A stretch of DNA of 64,000 nucleotides, taken from NCBI GenBank assembly GCA_963575745.1, contig CAUYUJ010014593.1, positions 1,026,642-1,090,641 on the forward strand, read 5' to 3'. Positions 45,841 to 54,869 of this stretch are shown piece by piece. Made by a program: the position numbers and the translations under genes. Origin of the DNA: Prorocentrum cordatum (taxonomy: Eukaryota; Sar; Dinophyceae; Prorocentrales; Prorocentraceae). The notes beneath the pieces are model-generated. The model was not told the origin of the DNA. It saw only the letters and a program-made list of their open reading frames with translations, and did no database searches. Each line of letters begins with the position of its first letter. Positions within the stretch are counted from its first letter, which is position 1.

Positions 45841-46261
45841 TGCCTACGGCATAGTGGCGGATTTCAACCGTGCAAGTGAAGTTTGGTCCAGCGAGGGTTG
45901 CTCCGTAGTGGAGGTCAACGGCACCATGCTTCTGTGCGCGTGCAGCCACATTTCTGTTTTTGCCTCTGCCCTCGGCAGCCCATCGTTACCGGAGGACGTC
46001 TTGTGCCCCAACGTGGCTATCCTCTCACCTGCAGGCTTCGAAAAGCTGGGCCAGGGCCAGTGGGTGCAGCAGAGGGGCGGGATCGCGCTCTGGACGCTTC
46101 TGACAGTGCACTTGGTCATCGTCCTGATGGCCTGCTGGTCCCAGGGCTCTTGGAAGGCCAAGCCGAGCTTCTTCATGTACACCGACGACTACCGATCTTG
46201 TTCGAGGAAGGTCATGTTCAAGAAAGTCATGAGCGCGGGACGGAAGAGCGGCAAGTCCAAA
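45841..46261 (+). CDS. Exon B: GPS cleavage motif and first membrane helix
   Basis: It encodes about 140 residues. EVWSSEGCSVVEV ... CACSHISVFAS (about 45,874-45,965) is a G-protein-coupled-receptor proteolysis site. It has the Trp, Gly-Cys and C-x-C-x-H-(L/I)-(S/T)-x-F-A pattern, with His-Ile-Ser at the autocleavage position. A hydrophobic helix follows (IALWTLLTVHLVIVLMACW, about 46,082-46,138), then a basic cytoplasmic stretch ending GRKSGKSK. In the family the GAIN/GPS unit cleaves itself in the ER, and the two parts stay joined at the surface. The proposed donor is GTGAGG at 46,262, in phase 0. The frame stays open beyond it to 46,684, but that text is low in conserved character and includes the start of a dispersed repeat. 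It could alternatively be an adhesion-GPCR rather than a polycystin-like gene. No PLAT domain is seen. Confidence 0.75.
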
Positions 46262-46685
46262 GTGAGGAGTATGTGCATTGTTGTATTAAACGTCGTCTTA
46301 AACCTCCAGTTGGATTATGGCTATGAAGAGCTCTGTCAAAAGGGCATATTCGACATAATTCGAACGCTTATATTTTACAAGTTGATGATGCTGTGGGTCA
46401 CTGCCACTATGGGTTTCTCTGAGCTAGACTCGCGGTATCTTCGTTACGGCAACGTGGCAAACCTCACGAAAGCCCGGTCAGATGATGGCCCCATCACACC
46501 CACTACGGCGATATTGGTCGGGGCAGGTCACGAAACAAATAACAGTAGCTTACAGAGTATGAACGGCGAAGGTGCAAGTCAAGGCGAAAAAAGACTAAAC
46601 AAGCACACAGAGCGCACCGCCAACGGCAACGTCAAGGAAGCCTGGACAGATGTCGCCGGCGACAACGGGGGAGATCAGGAGCATT

Positions 46686-46855
46686 GATAGGGGGGGATAG
46701 GCTCAGCGGTACACACGGACCCCTAATCGCACACTCATCGCCGATGGGGGCTCGATAGCCCGCCCCGCCCAGGAATATGCGGGTTCGCAATCGGGGCCTA
46801 TCGCCGATCTGTCCGCAATGTATCGCCGATTCCAGGTCGATGCTCCGAGGACGAC
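46686..46855 (+). repeat. Dispersed repeat Z, copy 1
   Basis: It matches 48,717-48,878. Shared words are GATAGGGGGGGATAGGC, GCCTATCGCCGATCT and ATGTATCGCC(G/A)ATTCCAGGT. Confidence 0.75.
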
Positions 46856-46991
46856 GATCACCTCTGGTGAGCGTGGACGTCTTCCTGGCTCGGACGACGA
46901 CGACGAGGACGAAACGAGGACAAGGACGAGCGGACGACGGCGACGAGCACGACGATGCATCGCCGATTCCAGGTCGGTGTTCCTCCTTCTC

Positions 46992-47122
46992 CTTGGCATC
47001 GCTCGGACGTGTGCATTTTTTTCTCGGCGAGGACCTTCGAGGAGCATCCTTGATCATTTGGCGAAAAAAACACGCACGAAGCCCGAAAAAGCACAGGGAA
47101 TGGACGTCCGAGCGATGGCCAG
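46992..47122 (+). mobile_element. Introner-like inverted-repeat element, copy 1
   Basis: The left end CTTGGCATCGCTCGGACG and the right end CGTCCGAGCGATGGCCAG form an inverted repeat (16 of 18 positions pair). The interior has GAGGACC(T/A)TCGAGGAGCATCC and TTGATCATTTGGCGAAAAAA. About 131 bases long and non-coding. The last three bases, CAG, serve as the proposed splice acceptor of exon C. A close copy sits at 61,981-62,113. Confidence 0.75.
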
Positions 47123-48664
47123 TCTCGTGAACCCTCAGGCGACAGCGGCGCAGGGCGCAGCACCGTCCGCCGTCGCCTGAGCCGGGACGGCCCCCCGGAG
47201 CTGAGGCGGGCGCACGGCGCCGCCTCGGGGACCTCCGCCGCGCGAGGGCCGCCCAGGAGCACGGGCACCAAGCAGCGTCACGAGTGGGTGAAGGCTTCGG
47301 ACAGCGGCCTCACCGACGAGTTCGTGGCCATCCTCAAGGACAAGAGCCGACTGCTCCAGCGCCGTCGGAATCAAGTGGCCGTCGAGCCTGACCCGTTCGA
47401 GATAATGACGGCGTCCACGGCAGCGAAAGAGGCGATCAAGTTCTCTAGGGAGGCGGTGCTTCTCTTCAGGGCGATCCACCCGCTCTTCAAGCTCTGGCTT
47501 GAAAGCATGACCACGCCCTGGATCTTCCAGGTCTTGGCATTGCTTGATGCCGTGTTCGGCTTTCTCATGTTTTCGGCAGCCTTCTACGGAACCACCGCTT
47601 GCCCCAACATCCCAGAGTGCGCGGGGCCAGACGATTCGTTCGGGAATATCACCCGAGACGTGCTCGTGTCTTTGGGCTGCACAGTCGTTGGGCTTGCTCC
47701 TCTCGTGATACTGTCCCGGCGAGACCGCAGGATGGCGCGGTTCAGCACAGAGCGCAGGGTGCGGATATTGTTCTGGGTGTGGTTATTGAAGGACGTCGTT
47801 TGCACAGCGGGCGGGCTTGCTTGGTTCGCTTTCTGCGTTTTGTATATCATGATGTTCCTGGCTAACGTTAGCCAGAAGGATGCAGACCACTGGCTGATCA
47901 GCTTGGTTATCCGCTTTGTATGTACATGGTTTCTGTTACCACTTGTCGCAACCATCCTGTGGATTGCAATCATGAGACTATATTTTAGCTTTAGCGGGGG
48001 ACGCTTCATCGAAAACAACACCAGCGGGATTTTGAGAGCACTCAATCGCGGCGGCGTTACCAGGGCTTTGGAGCCTGCGCCGGACGAGCCGCCGAAGAGC
48101 ATTCTACCCACAGCCCGTGCCTTTGTGGATCCTATGCCGCTTGTGTACCAGGAGATCAACGATGAGGACGACATGTCGCCGATTGCGGGCGGCGATGCAG
48201 GCGGAGGCGTCGTCCCGCCGCTGGTGCGGGCGCCCCTTGCGGAGACCCTCGACATGATTGAGGAGGCCTCCGAGAGCGAGGATCATTTCCGGTCGTGGAT
48301 CGGCCAGCATGTGCGGAACCCGCAGGCGGCCAGCTTGCAGGCCGTAGCCAGCGAGCTTCCACCGCACTTGGCTGCAAAGGACACCGGGCTGGCCGACCAG
48401 CTGGTGCGACCGATGGAGCCCGGCCAACGCAGGGCGAGCACGTCCTTGGCCCAGATCGAACTGGAGCGTCCCCGGCGCAGGTCGAGCAGGCCCCTGACGC
48501 AGATTGAGAAGCTGAGCACCCTGTCGCCGCAGATGCGGTGGACAGCGACGGTGGACGCCACGCACTCCTGGGTGGACGCCGCGCACTCCTGGGCTCCGCG
48601 CGAGCTGACGTCAGAGGCCCCCGCGGAGGCCGTGCTCCCAGGCATGCCGCCGCCTGGGTCCTAG
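47123..48664 (+). CDS. Exon C: membrane-helix bundle and cytoplasmic tail
   Basis: It encodes about 513 residues to a TAG. After a basic linker it has hydrophobic segments near 47,515-47,590 (FQVLALLDAVFGFLMFSAAF), 47,655-47,715 (LVSLGCTVVGLAPLVIL), 47,765-47,865 (two helices around LLKDVVCTAGGLAWFAFC) and 47,905-47,985 (FVCTWFLLPLVATILWIAIM). Four to five membrane spans result, or five to six with exon B. The tail (from about 48,000) is acidic/Ser-rich, with repeated LAQIELERPRRRSS/LTQIEKL text, and may be a docking or phosphorylation region. I could not match the bundle to a named family. The position after a GPS suggests the membrane part of an adhesion-type or polycystin-1-like receptor. 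Confidence 0.75.
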   Translation, partial: SREPSGDSGAGRSTVRRRLSRDGPPELRRAHGAASGTSAARGPPRSTGTKQRHEWVKASDSGLTDEFVAILKDKSRLLQRRRNQVAVEPDPFEIMTASTAAKEAIKFSREAVLLFRAIHPLFKLWLESMTTPWIFQVLALLDAVFGFLMFSAAFYGTTACPNIPECAGPDDSFGNITRDVLVSLGCTVVGLAPLVILSRRDRRMARFSTERRVRILFWVWLLKDVVCTAGGLAWFAFCVLYIMMFLANVSQKDADHWLISLVIRFVCTWFLLPLVATILWIAIMRLYFSFSGGRFIENNTSGILRALNRGGVTRALEPAPDEPPKSILPTARAFVDPMPLVYQEINDEDDMSPIAGGDAGGGVVPPLVRAPLAETLDMIEEASESEDHFRSWIGQHVRNPQAASLQAVASELPPHLAAKDTGLADQLVRPMEPGQRRASTSLAQIELERPRRRSSRPLTQIEKLSTLSPQMRWTATVDATHSWVDAAHSWAPRELTSEAPAEAVLPGMPPPGS

Positions 48665-48716
48665 CCCACTGGCGAGCCAGAGCTGTTTCTTGGGATCCAT
48701 CTAAGAACAGGGGTAA

Positions 48717-48878
48717 CGATAGGGGGGGATAGGCATAGGGGGGGAAGTATCGACCCCCAATCGCCCATTGATCGCCAATAGGGGCCTGATAGCCCCAACC
48801 TGCCTAGGAAGGTGCGGATTCACTATCGGAGGCCTATCGCCGATCTATCGGCGATGTATCGCCAATTCCAGGTCGGTG
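48717..48878 (+). repeat. Dispersed repeat Z, copy 2
   Basis: It begins about 50 bases after the stop codon of exon C, in the same orientation as copy 1, so the two copies bracket exon C. Confidence 0.75.
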
Positions 48879-50335
48879 CTTCCCTCCCTATCCCTATCCC
48901 CCCCTACCGTTGCCCCTCACAAGAACAGCGGCCACAAGCGGTCTTTGTGGATCTGGTCGTTGTCTTGTGACTCGGACCGGAGCAGGTTCTGACAACGGCT
49001 ACCGAGCAATTCGTCGTTGTCCCCAACGAGGAGCCATTTGCTCCAACGCGTGTTCCCAATTTGTTTCACGCATGTCCGATATTCCCGCGTTGTATTAGTT
49101 TCACAGGTGTCTTGCGTTTCACAATTCTGGGAGAGCATTTTCAGGTGCCATCGATGTCGCCTATAGTTGAATTGGGCCTCCCTCGGCATGCATTGCGCAG
49201 GCCAGGCTGTGCTAAGCGTCTGTATCGGGACCGCCTGTCTTGCACCCGCGAGCTGTTCATTGGTTAGTTCCCTCTGTCATTTTCCACGCATGGCTCGACT
49301 GTGTGTTCATCTGCGCGCGCTCTGTGTACGCTGTGTGCGGATCCTCGCCTATTTAGACAGTTGGGTGTACTGTAATTTCGTGGGGCTGGACAAGAAGAGC
49401 TAAAAATCGGCGACTCCCTGACTCCGCTGCTCGACCCCTCACAAGCGATATATTGTTTCTCTCGTCCACATCCATGTCCGAGTTCCCTCCCCCAGCCCGC
49501 TCGACGACATGCCAACGCTGACCAATGCGCAAAGCATTGTGCTCAACACTGCGTAGTTTGCTTGATGTGCAACGTCGCTGGCTCTAGCTGTGTCTGGTCT
49601 GGTCTCTGGATTTCATTGCAATGGTAGGCGTCGGTCGTTCTCCGGTGTTCCCAGGGCCCGAACTGATTATCAGGCCCACTGCACACAGCATGAACAGATG
49701 TCCGATCGGAAGCCCGAGTGACGCACGCCTCACTCGCAGGGGCGGCACGTCAAATACCAAAACAGGCCAGCCATGACACACGGCGGTGGCCATCAAAGCA
49801 CTTCCATCCTTCAGTCAGCGTTCCTCGTGGGGATTACTATGCAGCCCAGGAAGAATAATGGCATACCCATCGACTTTCGGAGGTCCGCTCAGATTTCTTG
49901 CATCGGCGCTGAACCCCCTCCCTGACGCGCACGGAGCGCGCCAGGAGCTGCGCTGGAGGCGTGGAGGCGCCATCAAGGGGACCAGCCCAACGCCGATCAG
50001 AGAAGTACCCGCGCGGACTTCGAAAGTCAGTGTTTGTGGCGCACTCCTTCTTTTACGTAAGGGCTTCAGCCGCCGCCTTGCCCATCACCTTTCAGGTTGC
50101 GATGCCTCTTGCTCTGACCTGGCTGGTGGGCCTCCCCCTCCCGCCTCCTTCATTTCCCCCCCTTCCAAATCCTCCTCCTCCTCCTCCCCTCCCTCCTCTC
50201 CACAATTATTCAATATGAATACTACTCTCCCTCTTCCCCTGATGACGTCTTGGGAGTAGCCGCCCCCCCCCACGTATTGTTTTTTTACACACAGGTTTCC
50301 CCGGAGTTGGTGTTCGCTTGCATTTTTTTCAAAAT
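48879..50335. other. No gene assigned
   Basis: Several plus-strand frames of 60-157 codons lack recognisable domains. C/T-rich sequence lies at 50,130-50,240, and a T-rich tract (CCGGAG(T)... after TTGTTTTTTTAC) at about 50,278-50,290. Confidence 0.35.
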
Positions 50336-50384
50336 GCTGCTCTCGCTGAGGCGCCGGCCTCATTTTCGGGCCCCACTCGTTCCG

Positions 50385-50706
50385 AATCGTGCTCCCGCTG
50401 CAGCGCTGGCATCATTTCCGCCGGCGCCCGGGCTGCACGCCCGAGCCGGCACCCGGGCCGGCGCCCGGGCCGGATCCGGAGCAGGTTCCGGCCGGCGCTG
50501 GAAAATCGAGTTCCGAGGCGGCGCCGAAAAAAGGCCATTCTAATGCACATTTTTCTTCTGAAAATGCTGAATGTCTGCTTCTGGCGCCCGGAGGCCTCCC
50601 GGGCCGATTCCAACGCCCGGGCCGGCGCCCGAGCCGACGCCTGGGCCGGACGCCCGAGCCGGCGCCCGGGCCGGCGCCCGGGCTGGATCCGGAGTCGGTT
50701 CCGGCC
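50385..50706 (+). repeat. GC-rich satellite G, left block
   Basis: GCCGGCGCCCGGGCCG-type palindromic words alternate with a fixed segment GGAAAATCGAGTTCCGAGG, then AAGGCCATTCTAAT(G/A)CAC, TTTTTCTTCTGAAAATGCTG and CTTCTGGCGCCCGG. The same unit resumes at 55,277 after the insertion. Confidence 0.9.
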
Positions 50707-50917
50707 TTTTGATGGGTGTGAAGTTATAAGTAGTTATAGTATAGGTAAGTGGTTCTATTTTAGGAGAGGTTTGGATGAGTTAGGATTGGTTAGGAGGCCC
50801 AATAGGTTCCATAGGAATGCCGATAGTGTAGTCCCCGATAGTCCCCCCTGTGTTTCACTATAGGATCTATAGGAGCTTACAGTGTCCTATCATCAGCTGA
50901 ATTTGGAATCCCTATAC

Positions 50918-51070
50918 CTATGCATTTTTCACTATTTTTACTATTTTTCATTTTTGTTTTAACTATTTTTAGCATTTTTCGATATTTTCACTATCTATCA
51001 TCATTTTCCAATTATTTTCACTATTTTTCACTATTTTTCAATATGTTTTACTTTTTCTTTATTTTTCAAA
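50918..51070 (+). repeat. AT-rich CACTATTTTT subterminal block, left
   Basis: TTTTCACTATTTTT(C) words repeat about ten times. A similar block lies near the right end (55,060-55,200), in the same orientation. Confidence 0.85.
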
Positions 51071-51119
51071 ATTCAGACATTGAAACAAGTCTGACCGACG
51101 CCAGAACGTTGTGCTCCAA

Positions 51120-51475
51120 GGGAGAAGAAGGAGAAGGAGGAGGGAGGAGGAGGTGTTCACCTCCTCCTCCTCCTCCTCCTCCTCCTCCTCCTCCTCCTCT
51201 TCCTCGTCCGCCTCCTCCTCCTCCTCCTCCTCATCTTCCTCCTCCTCCTCCTCCTCCTCTGCCCCCTCCTCCCCTTCCTCCTCGGCGCCCCTCTTGGGGC
51301 CTCGGCACCCCCGTGGTGCTGGCCCTCCTGGGCCTCGGCACCCCCAAATCCGAAGCTCCGAAGCTCCTCCCATTCCTCTTCCTCCTCCTCCTCTTCCTCC
51401 CCTTTCTCCTCCTCCTACCCCTCCTCCTTTATCCTCTTTCCCCTCCTCCTCCCCCTCCTCCTCCTCCCCCTTTGG
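51120..51475 (+). repeat. CCT microsatellite
   Basis: GGA-rich then CTC-rich tracts flank a segment with GCGCCCCTCTTGGGGCCTCG. All three plus frames are open as Ser, Pro or Leu runs. Confidence 0.9.
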
Positions 51476-51518
51476 CTCAAGGGATGGTTCAAGGGGCCTG
51501 AGGTTGGTTTGGTTCAAG
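51471..51518 (+). other. Possible spliced-leader relicts
   Basis: TTTGGCTCAAG at 51,471-51,481 is identical to the last 11 bases of the dinoflagellate spliced leader. Degenerate GGTTCAAG copies follow at 51,486 and 51,511. Such relicts mark genes that were copied back from spliced mRNA. The matches are short and could be chance. Confidence 0.3.
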
Positions 51519-51653
51519 CCACACCGGTACCGTATACTCCCGGCCTGTCGTACTTGGGTTGGTCAGCGTGTGACTCAAGTTCGGTGCCTCCCCTGTGGGT
51601 TGCTTAGTGACTCATATTTGGGTTTTGACAGTTCTTGTAAGTGGTCCCTCTGG

Positions 51654-53489
51654 ATGGTGCGGGCCCGACTGGAGCATCAATTCGATCATGCATACTCGTC
51701 TTATTGTTTCTCAGCTCCTCCCTCCTCCTCCTGGAAAAGGAAGATGCGTAGATTTCGATTGGTTGCGTTTCGACAAGCTCAATTTGACTTCGGCACAGTG
51801 GGTTTTCAGTCAGGCGACAAACCATTTGACATCTATGATTCTTTGAACAAATATAACATTATCTTGGGTTCTCCTTCAGTAGATGTGGGTTCTCCTTACG
51901 TGGGTTATCCTTCAGCAGATGTGGGTTACCCTTCATCTTATGTGGGACTTGCTTCAACAGATATGGGTTCTTCTTCAGCAGACGTGGGAATGGACACATC
52001 TTCGGCGAAAGGGGGTCTCTCTTCAGCGGACGTGGGACCTTCCACTACAGATGTGGGCTCTGTTTCAGTGCCGGTGGGTTTTTCTTCTCCCTTTTTGGGT
52101 TGTCCTTCAGCAGATGAGGGTTCTCCTTCAGCAGACACTGGACTTTCTGCAGCAGCGGTGGGCTTTTCTTGTGTCTTACTTCCGAATGAGGGGGAAGGGG
52201 ACGGGATGAGCAGGAAGGAGGAGGATGAAAAGGAAAAGCGGGGCCATGGGTTGGCCGGTGCCTCTTCTACGTGTCATACACTTCGCAAGTGTCCGGATGA
52301 GTTCTCCATTGGGGCGGGCGTCCATATTCACAGTCTTACCTGTGCCGCAGGGAGGAACCTGAATGGACTGAGCGGCCACATATGCACTTGGGACGTCGCT
52401 TCAGGGCGGTGGGGCGTTCGAGTTTTGGGATTTCCAGATGTCAAGTTAATCAAAGAGTGTAACTTACGTCAAGGATCTAGACGCTACACGGGTAATCTTC
52501 GTCCTCGTCCTCCTTCAGCAGATGTGGGTTCTCCTTCAGCATATGTTGGTTCTCTCTCAGCAACTGGGTGTTCTCCTTCAGCAGACGTGGGTTGTCCTTC
52601 AGCGGATAGGTGTTCCTCCCTAGCATATGTGGGACTTTCTACCGCAGCTGCGGATTCTTCTGGTGTCAAAGTTGCTCCTACGATGGACGGCAGTTTTTCG
52701 AACGTGGGAGGGAGCGGGAGGAGGAGGAAGGAGGAGGACGACGAGGAAAAGTGTGGCCAGCATGGTGCTGTCTTGGGTTGCAGCGACAATTGCTCACGTC
52801 CCAACAGCTGCGTTTCTTTACCCAATGATCCCGCGTTGTCAGAAGCCCATGCCGCACCTGTCTCTGTATCTCCACAATTAGTTCCCGGACCGCCTAAAGT
52901 CAGGGCTGCGTCTGTCCCCGGCGACGCTGTGGACTCCCAGCCTCCTCCTTTGTCCCGCGTAAGGGAAGTTTCGGTTGGACATTTCCGGCAATTTCTCATG
53001 GTCAGTGTGGCAGAAACTCATCCGATGGGTCCCGAGGTCGATTTGTTGTTCAGTATGGGGGACGTTGGGGACATGATGCAAAGATTCGCCGAAAGAGAAG
53101 TGGACAGGTTCTATGGGCACCTCGCGACTTTGGATAGTGAGCTGAAGACGTTGCTGCCGCCCAGGAGGGGCGATTCGACTCAGCTCTATTCGGTCTATAT
53201 ATCGAACATGAGCGAAATACTTGTTGCAATGGCGGGGGGTATCATGGAATTTTTCGGGCACGACAAGGAGAAAATCCACACTGTGTGCAAAGCAATTCGG
53301 ACGGATGCCGATGCTTGTGCAGATCACATTTGTACGAATATGATATATGATTTCACTCACCGCGATTATATGCAAACCGTGGCCGACCAAATGGAGACAT
53401 GGGTTGATCAGTTTGGGATTCACATACCAGGCTGTTTCGTCCGGCGACGGGACGGTGTGGACAGATGGTATTCCCATTTTGTTCCTTAG
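51654..53489 (+). CDS. Novel protein with 7-residue repeats, an SH3-like module and an unrecognised C-terminal domain
   Basis: The frame is open from 51,111, but that part is microsatellite. The first ATG after it is at 51,654, giving 612 residues. Residues about 70-175 and 285-335 are two blocks of a 7-residue repeat around PSADVGS. About residues 220-272 (VHIHSL ... LNGLSGHICTWD ... GRWGVRV ... LIKECNLR) match a small module I know from many dinoflagellate proteins. It has the pattern V-x-L-x2-L, LNG-x2-G and GR-x-x-V-x-L, and is probably SH3-like. Acidic/Arg-rich low-complexity pieces (RKEEDEKEKR and RRRKEEDDEEK) follow each repeat block. The final about 170 residues (from SVGHFRQFLMVSVAETHP) form a globular, Met-rich domain I do not recognise. 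It contains LYSVYISNMSEILVAMAGGI and ICTNMIYDFTHRDYM. Function unknown. The gene lies inside the 4.57-kb insertion and could be its own gene or captured cargo. The repeats may hide introns. Confidence 0.6.
   Translation: MVRARLEHQFDHAYSSYCFSAPPSSSWKRKMRRFRLVAFRQAQFDFGTVGFQSGDKPFDIYDSLNKYNIILGSPSVDVGSPYVGYPSADVGYPSSYVGLASTDMGSSSADVGMDTSSAKGGLSSADVGPSTTDVGSVSVPVGFSSPFLGCPSADEGSPSADTGLSAAAVGFSCVLLPNEGEGDGMSRKEEDEKEKRGHGLAGASSTCHTLRKCPDEFSIGAGVHIHSLTCAAGRNLNGLSGHICTWDVASGRWGVRVLGFPDVKLIKECNLRQGSRRYTGNLRPRPPSADVGSPSAYVGSLSATGCSPSADVGCPSADRCSSLAYVGLSTAAADSSGVKVAPTMDGSFSNVGGSGRRRKEEDDEEKCGQHGAVLGCSDNCSRPNSCVSLPNDPALSEAHAAPVSVSPQLVPGPPKVRAASVPGDAVDSQPPPLSRVREVSVGHFRQFLMVSVAETHPMGPEVDLLFSMGDVGDMMQRFAEREVDRFYGHLATLDSELKTLLPPRRGDSTQLYSVYISNMSEILVAMAGGIMEFFGHDKEKIHTVCKAIRTDADACADHICTNMIYDFTHRDYMQTVADQMETWVDQFGIHIPGCFVRRRDGVDRWYSHFVP
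51862..52175 (+). repeat. 21-bp coding repeat, block 1
   Basis: About 14 units of (C/T)CTTCAGCAGA(T/C)GTGGGTT. Each encodes seven residues and each holds a GT...TTCAG arrangement. Confidence 0.85.
52508..52662 (+). repeat. 21-bp coding repeat, block 2
   Basis: About seven units of the same 21-bp repeat, starting CCTTCAGCAGATGTGGGTT. Confidence 0.85.
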
Positions 53490-53940
53490 GCTGTGGGTTT
53501 GCCCTCTTTAATTTGGTTTTTAGTTTACAAGACGGCCGTTTTCTGTTAAGTATTTCTGCCTTCTGGGTTGTCACTGGGACGCAGGGATATTCATTTCACG
53601 TCTCGGACATGTCTGCACCTGGGACCTTGTCTTTCTTTGTTTCTTTGGGTTGTATTCCCTTGCTCAATTCCAACAGGTCAGTGGGATTCAAATCTTGGGT
53701 TGGTTTCTTGTCATCAGTCACGCCGACTCAGCGGACCTGGGTTTGCCTTCAATTCTGTTGCCTTACACTTGGGTTGAATCTTACAGCTCACTTATGTGCA
53801 TCACTTCTGTGGGATTCTGTTTTGGGTTGAAACGTTTTCTCCTGTCTTACTCCCTCTCCTTCTTCTGTCTTGAGTCCCTGCCTCGCGCTTTTGGCGCCTG
53901 GTGGCTTCTCAGTGTTCGTGGTTTTGGAGGACCGACCTTT
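53490..53940 (+). other. TGGGTT-rich sequence after the novel gene
   Basis: Eight or more TGGGTT words, several followed by pyrimidine-rich sequence ending in CAG (for example TTGGGTTGTATTCCC ... CAACAG, TTGGGTTGAATCTTACAG). The vocabulary is that of the 21-bp repeat without a fixed period. No gene recognised. Confidence 0.5.
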
Positions 53941-53952
53941 CAAGGCGCTTCA

Positions 53953-54212
53953 TCATCATCATCATCATCCTCCCCCTCCTCCTTCTCCTCCTCCTACCTC
54001 TCCTCCTCTATCATCTTTCCCCTCCTCCTCCTTCCCCTCCTCCTCCCCCCCCTCCTCCTCCCCCTCGTCCTCCCTCTCCCCCTCTTCCTCTTCCTCCCCC
54101 CCCCCTCCTCCTCGATCCTCTTGCCGCTCCTCCTCCTCCCCCTCCTCCCCCCCTCCCCCCCCCCTCCCCCCCCCCCCCCCCCTCCTCCTCCCCCCCTCCT
54201 CCCTTCCCATTG
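53953..54212 (+). repeat. CAT and CCT microsatellites with poly-C
   Basis: (CAT)n at 53,950-53,967, then about 240 bases of CCTCCT with a poly-C run at 54,165-54,182. Confidence 0.95.
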
Positions 54213-54234
54213 GCAGCAGGCTGGATGTTCGCTG

Positions 54235-54520
54235 GATGTTGTCTGGGTGTTGTTTTCATGTTGTTTGTTGCTGTTGTTTGTTATTTTTTGTTGTTTTTTA
54301 TGTTGTTTTGTGTTGTTTTTGTGTTGTCTTGTAGGGCGGGCGCCAGACAACACCAGACAACACAAAAACAACACAAAAACAACAACAAAAAACAACAAAA
54401 AAAACAACATGATGTTTGTTTGTTGTTGTTGTGTTGTTTTATGTTGTTGTTTGTTGTTGTTTGCTGTTTTTGTGTTGTTTTTTGTTGTCTGGTGTTGTCT
54501 TCTCTTTGTTTCGTTTTTTT
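54235..54520 (+). repeat. GTTGTTT alternating inverted repeat
   Basis: A GTTGTTTTT strand (54,240-54,332) is followed by its complement as CAACACAAAAACAAC (54,350-54,408) and again by GTTGTTT text (54,412-54,512). GACAACACCAGACAACAC at 54,352-54,369 pairs with GTTGTCTGGTGTTGTC near 54,492-54,510. Two mutually exclusive hairpins can form. Confidence 0.8.
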
Positions 54521-54737
54521 TGTGCGTTTTTTTTGTTCGTTCCCCCCCCCCCGTTTTTTGTTTTATTTGTTTCCCCGTTTTTTTGTTGTTGTTTCTTCTT
54601 CTCCTCTTCTGACTATTGTTACCCCCCCCCCCGCCCTCCGCCACCTCCCTCATCCGTTTCCCCCCCCCTCCTCAGCGGGCCAACCGCTTTGCGTTCGCCC
54701 CCCTCCTGCCTCACCATTCTGCTCCTCAGCGGCCCAA

Positions 54738-54795
54738 CCGCTTTGCATGGGAGGAGGAGGAGGAGGAGGAGGAGGAGGAGGAGGAGGAGGACAGG
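54738..54795 (+). repeat. GGA microsatellite
   Basis: About 15 GGA triplets. Duplicate GC(T)CCTCAGCGG(G/C)CCAACCGC phrases precede it at 54,670 and 54,723. Confidence 0.9.
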
Positions 54796-54869
54796 ATAAC
54801 GATTTCGTCGCAGCCGTTTTTGGCTTCAAGTTTTTTTAATTCGCCCAACCGAATTCGAGAATTCGTTAA

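Larger units (their letters stand above)
46262..47122 (+). other. Inferred 861-bp intron
   Basis: The donor GTGAGG follows an AAA codon. The acceptor GGCCAG ends at 47,122, exactly at the right end of an inverted-repeat element. Both sides are phase 0, and the frame through the join is open. A GACGACGAC tract lies at about 46,890-46,950. Confidence 0.55.

Noticed and set aside
53650-54839. Overlapping frames of 312 and 320 codons after the novel gene
   Set aside because: They run through CCT, poly-C and GTTGTTT tracts. Phe/Val/Leu runs reflect the simple sequence.
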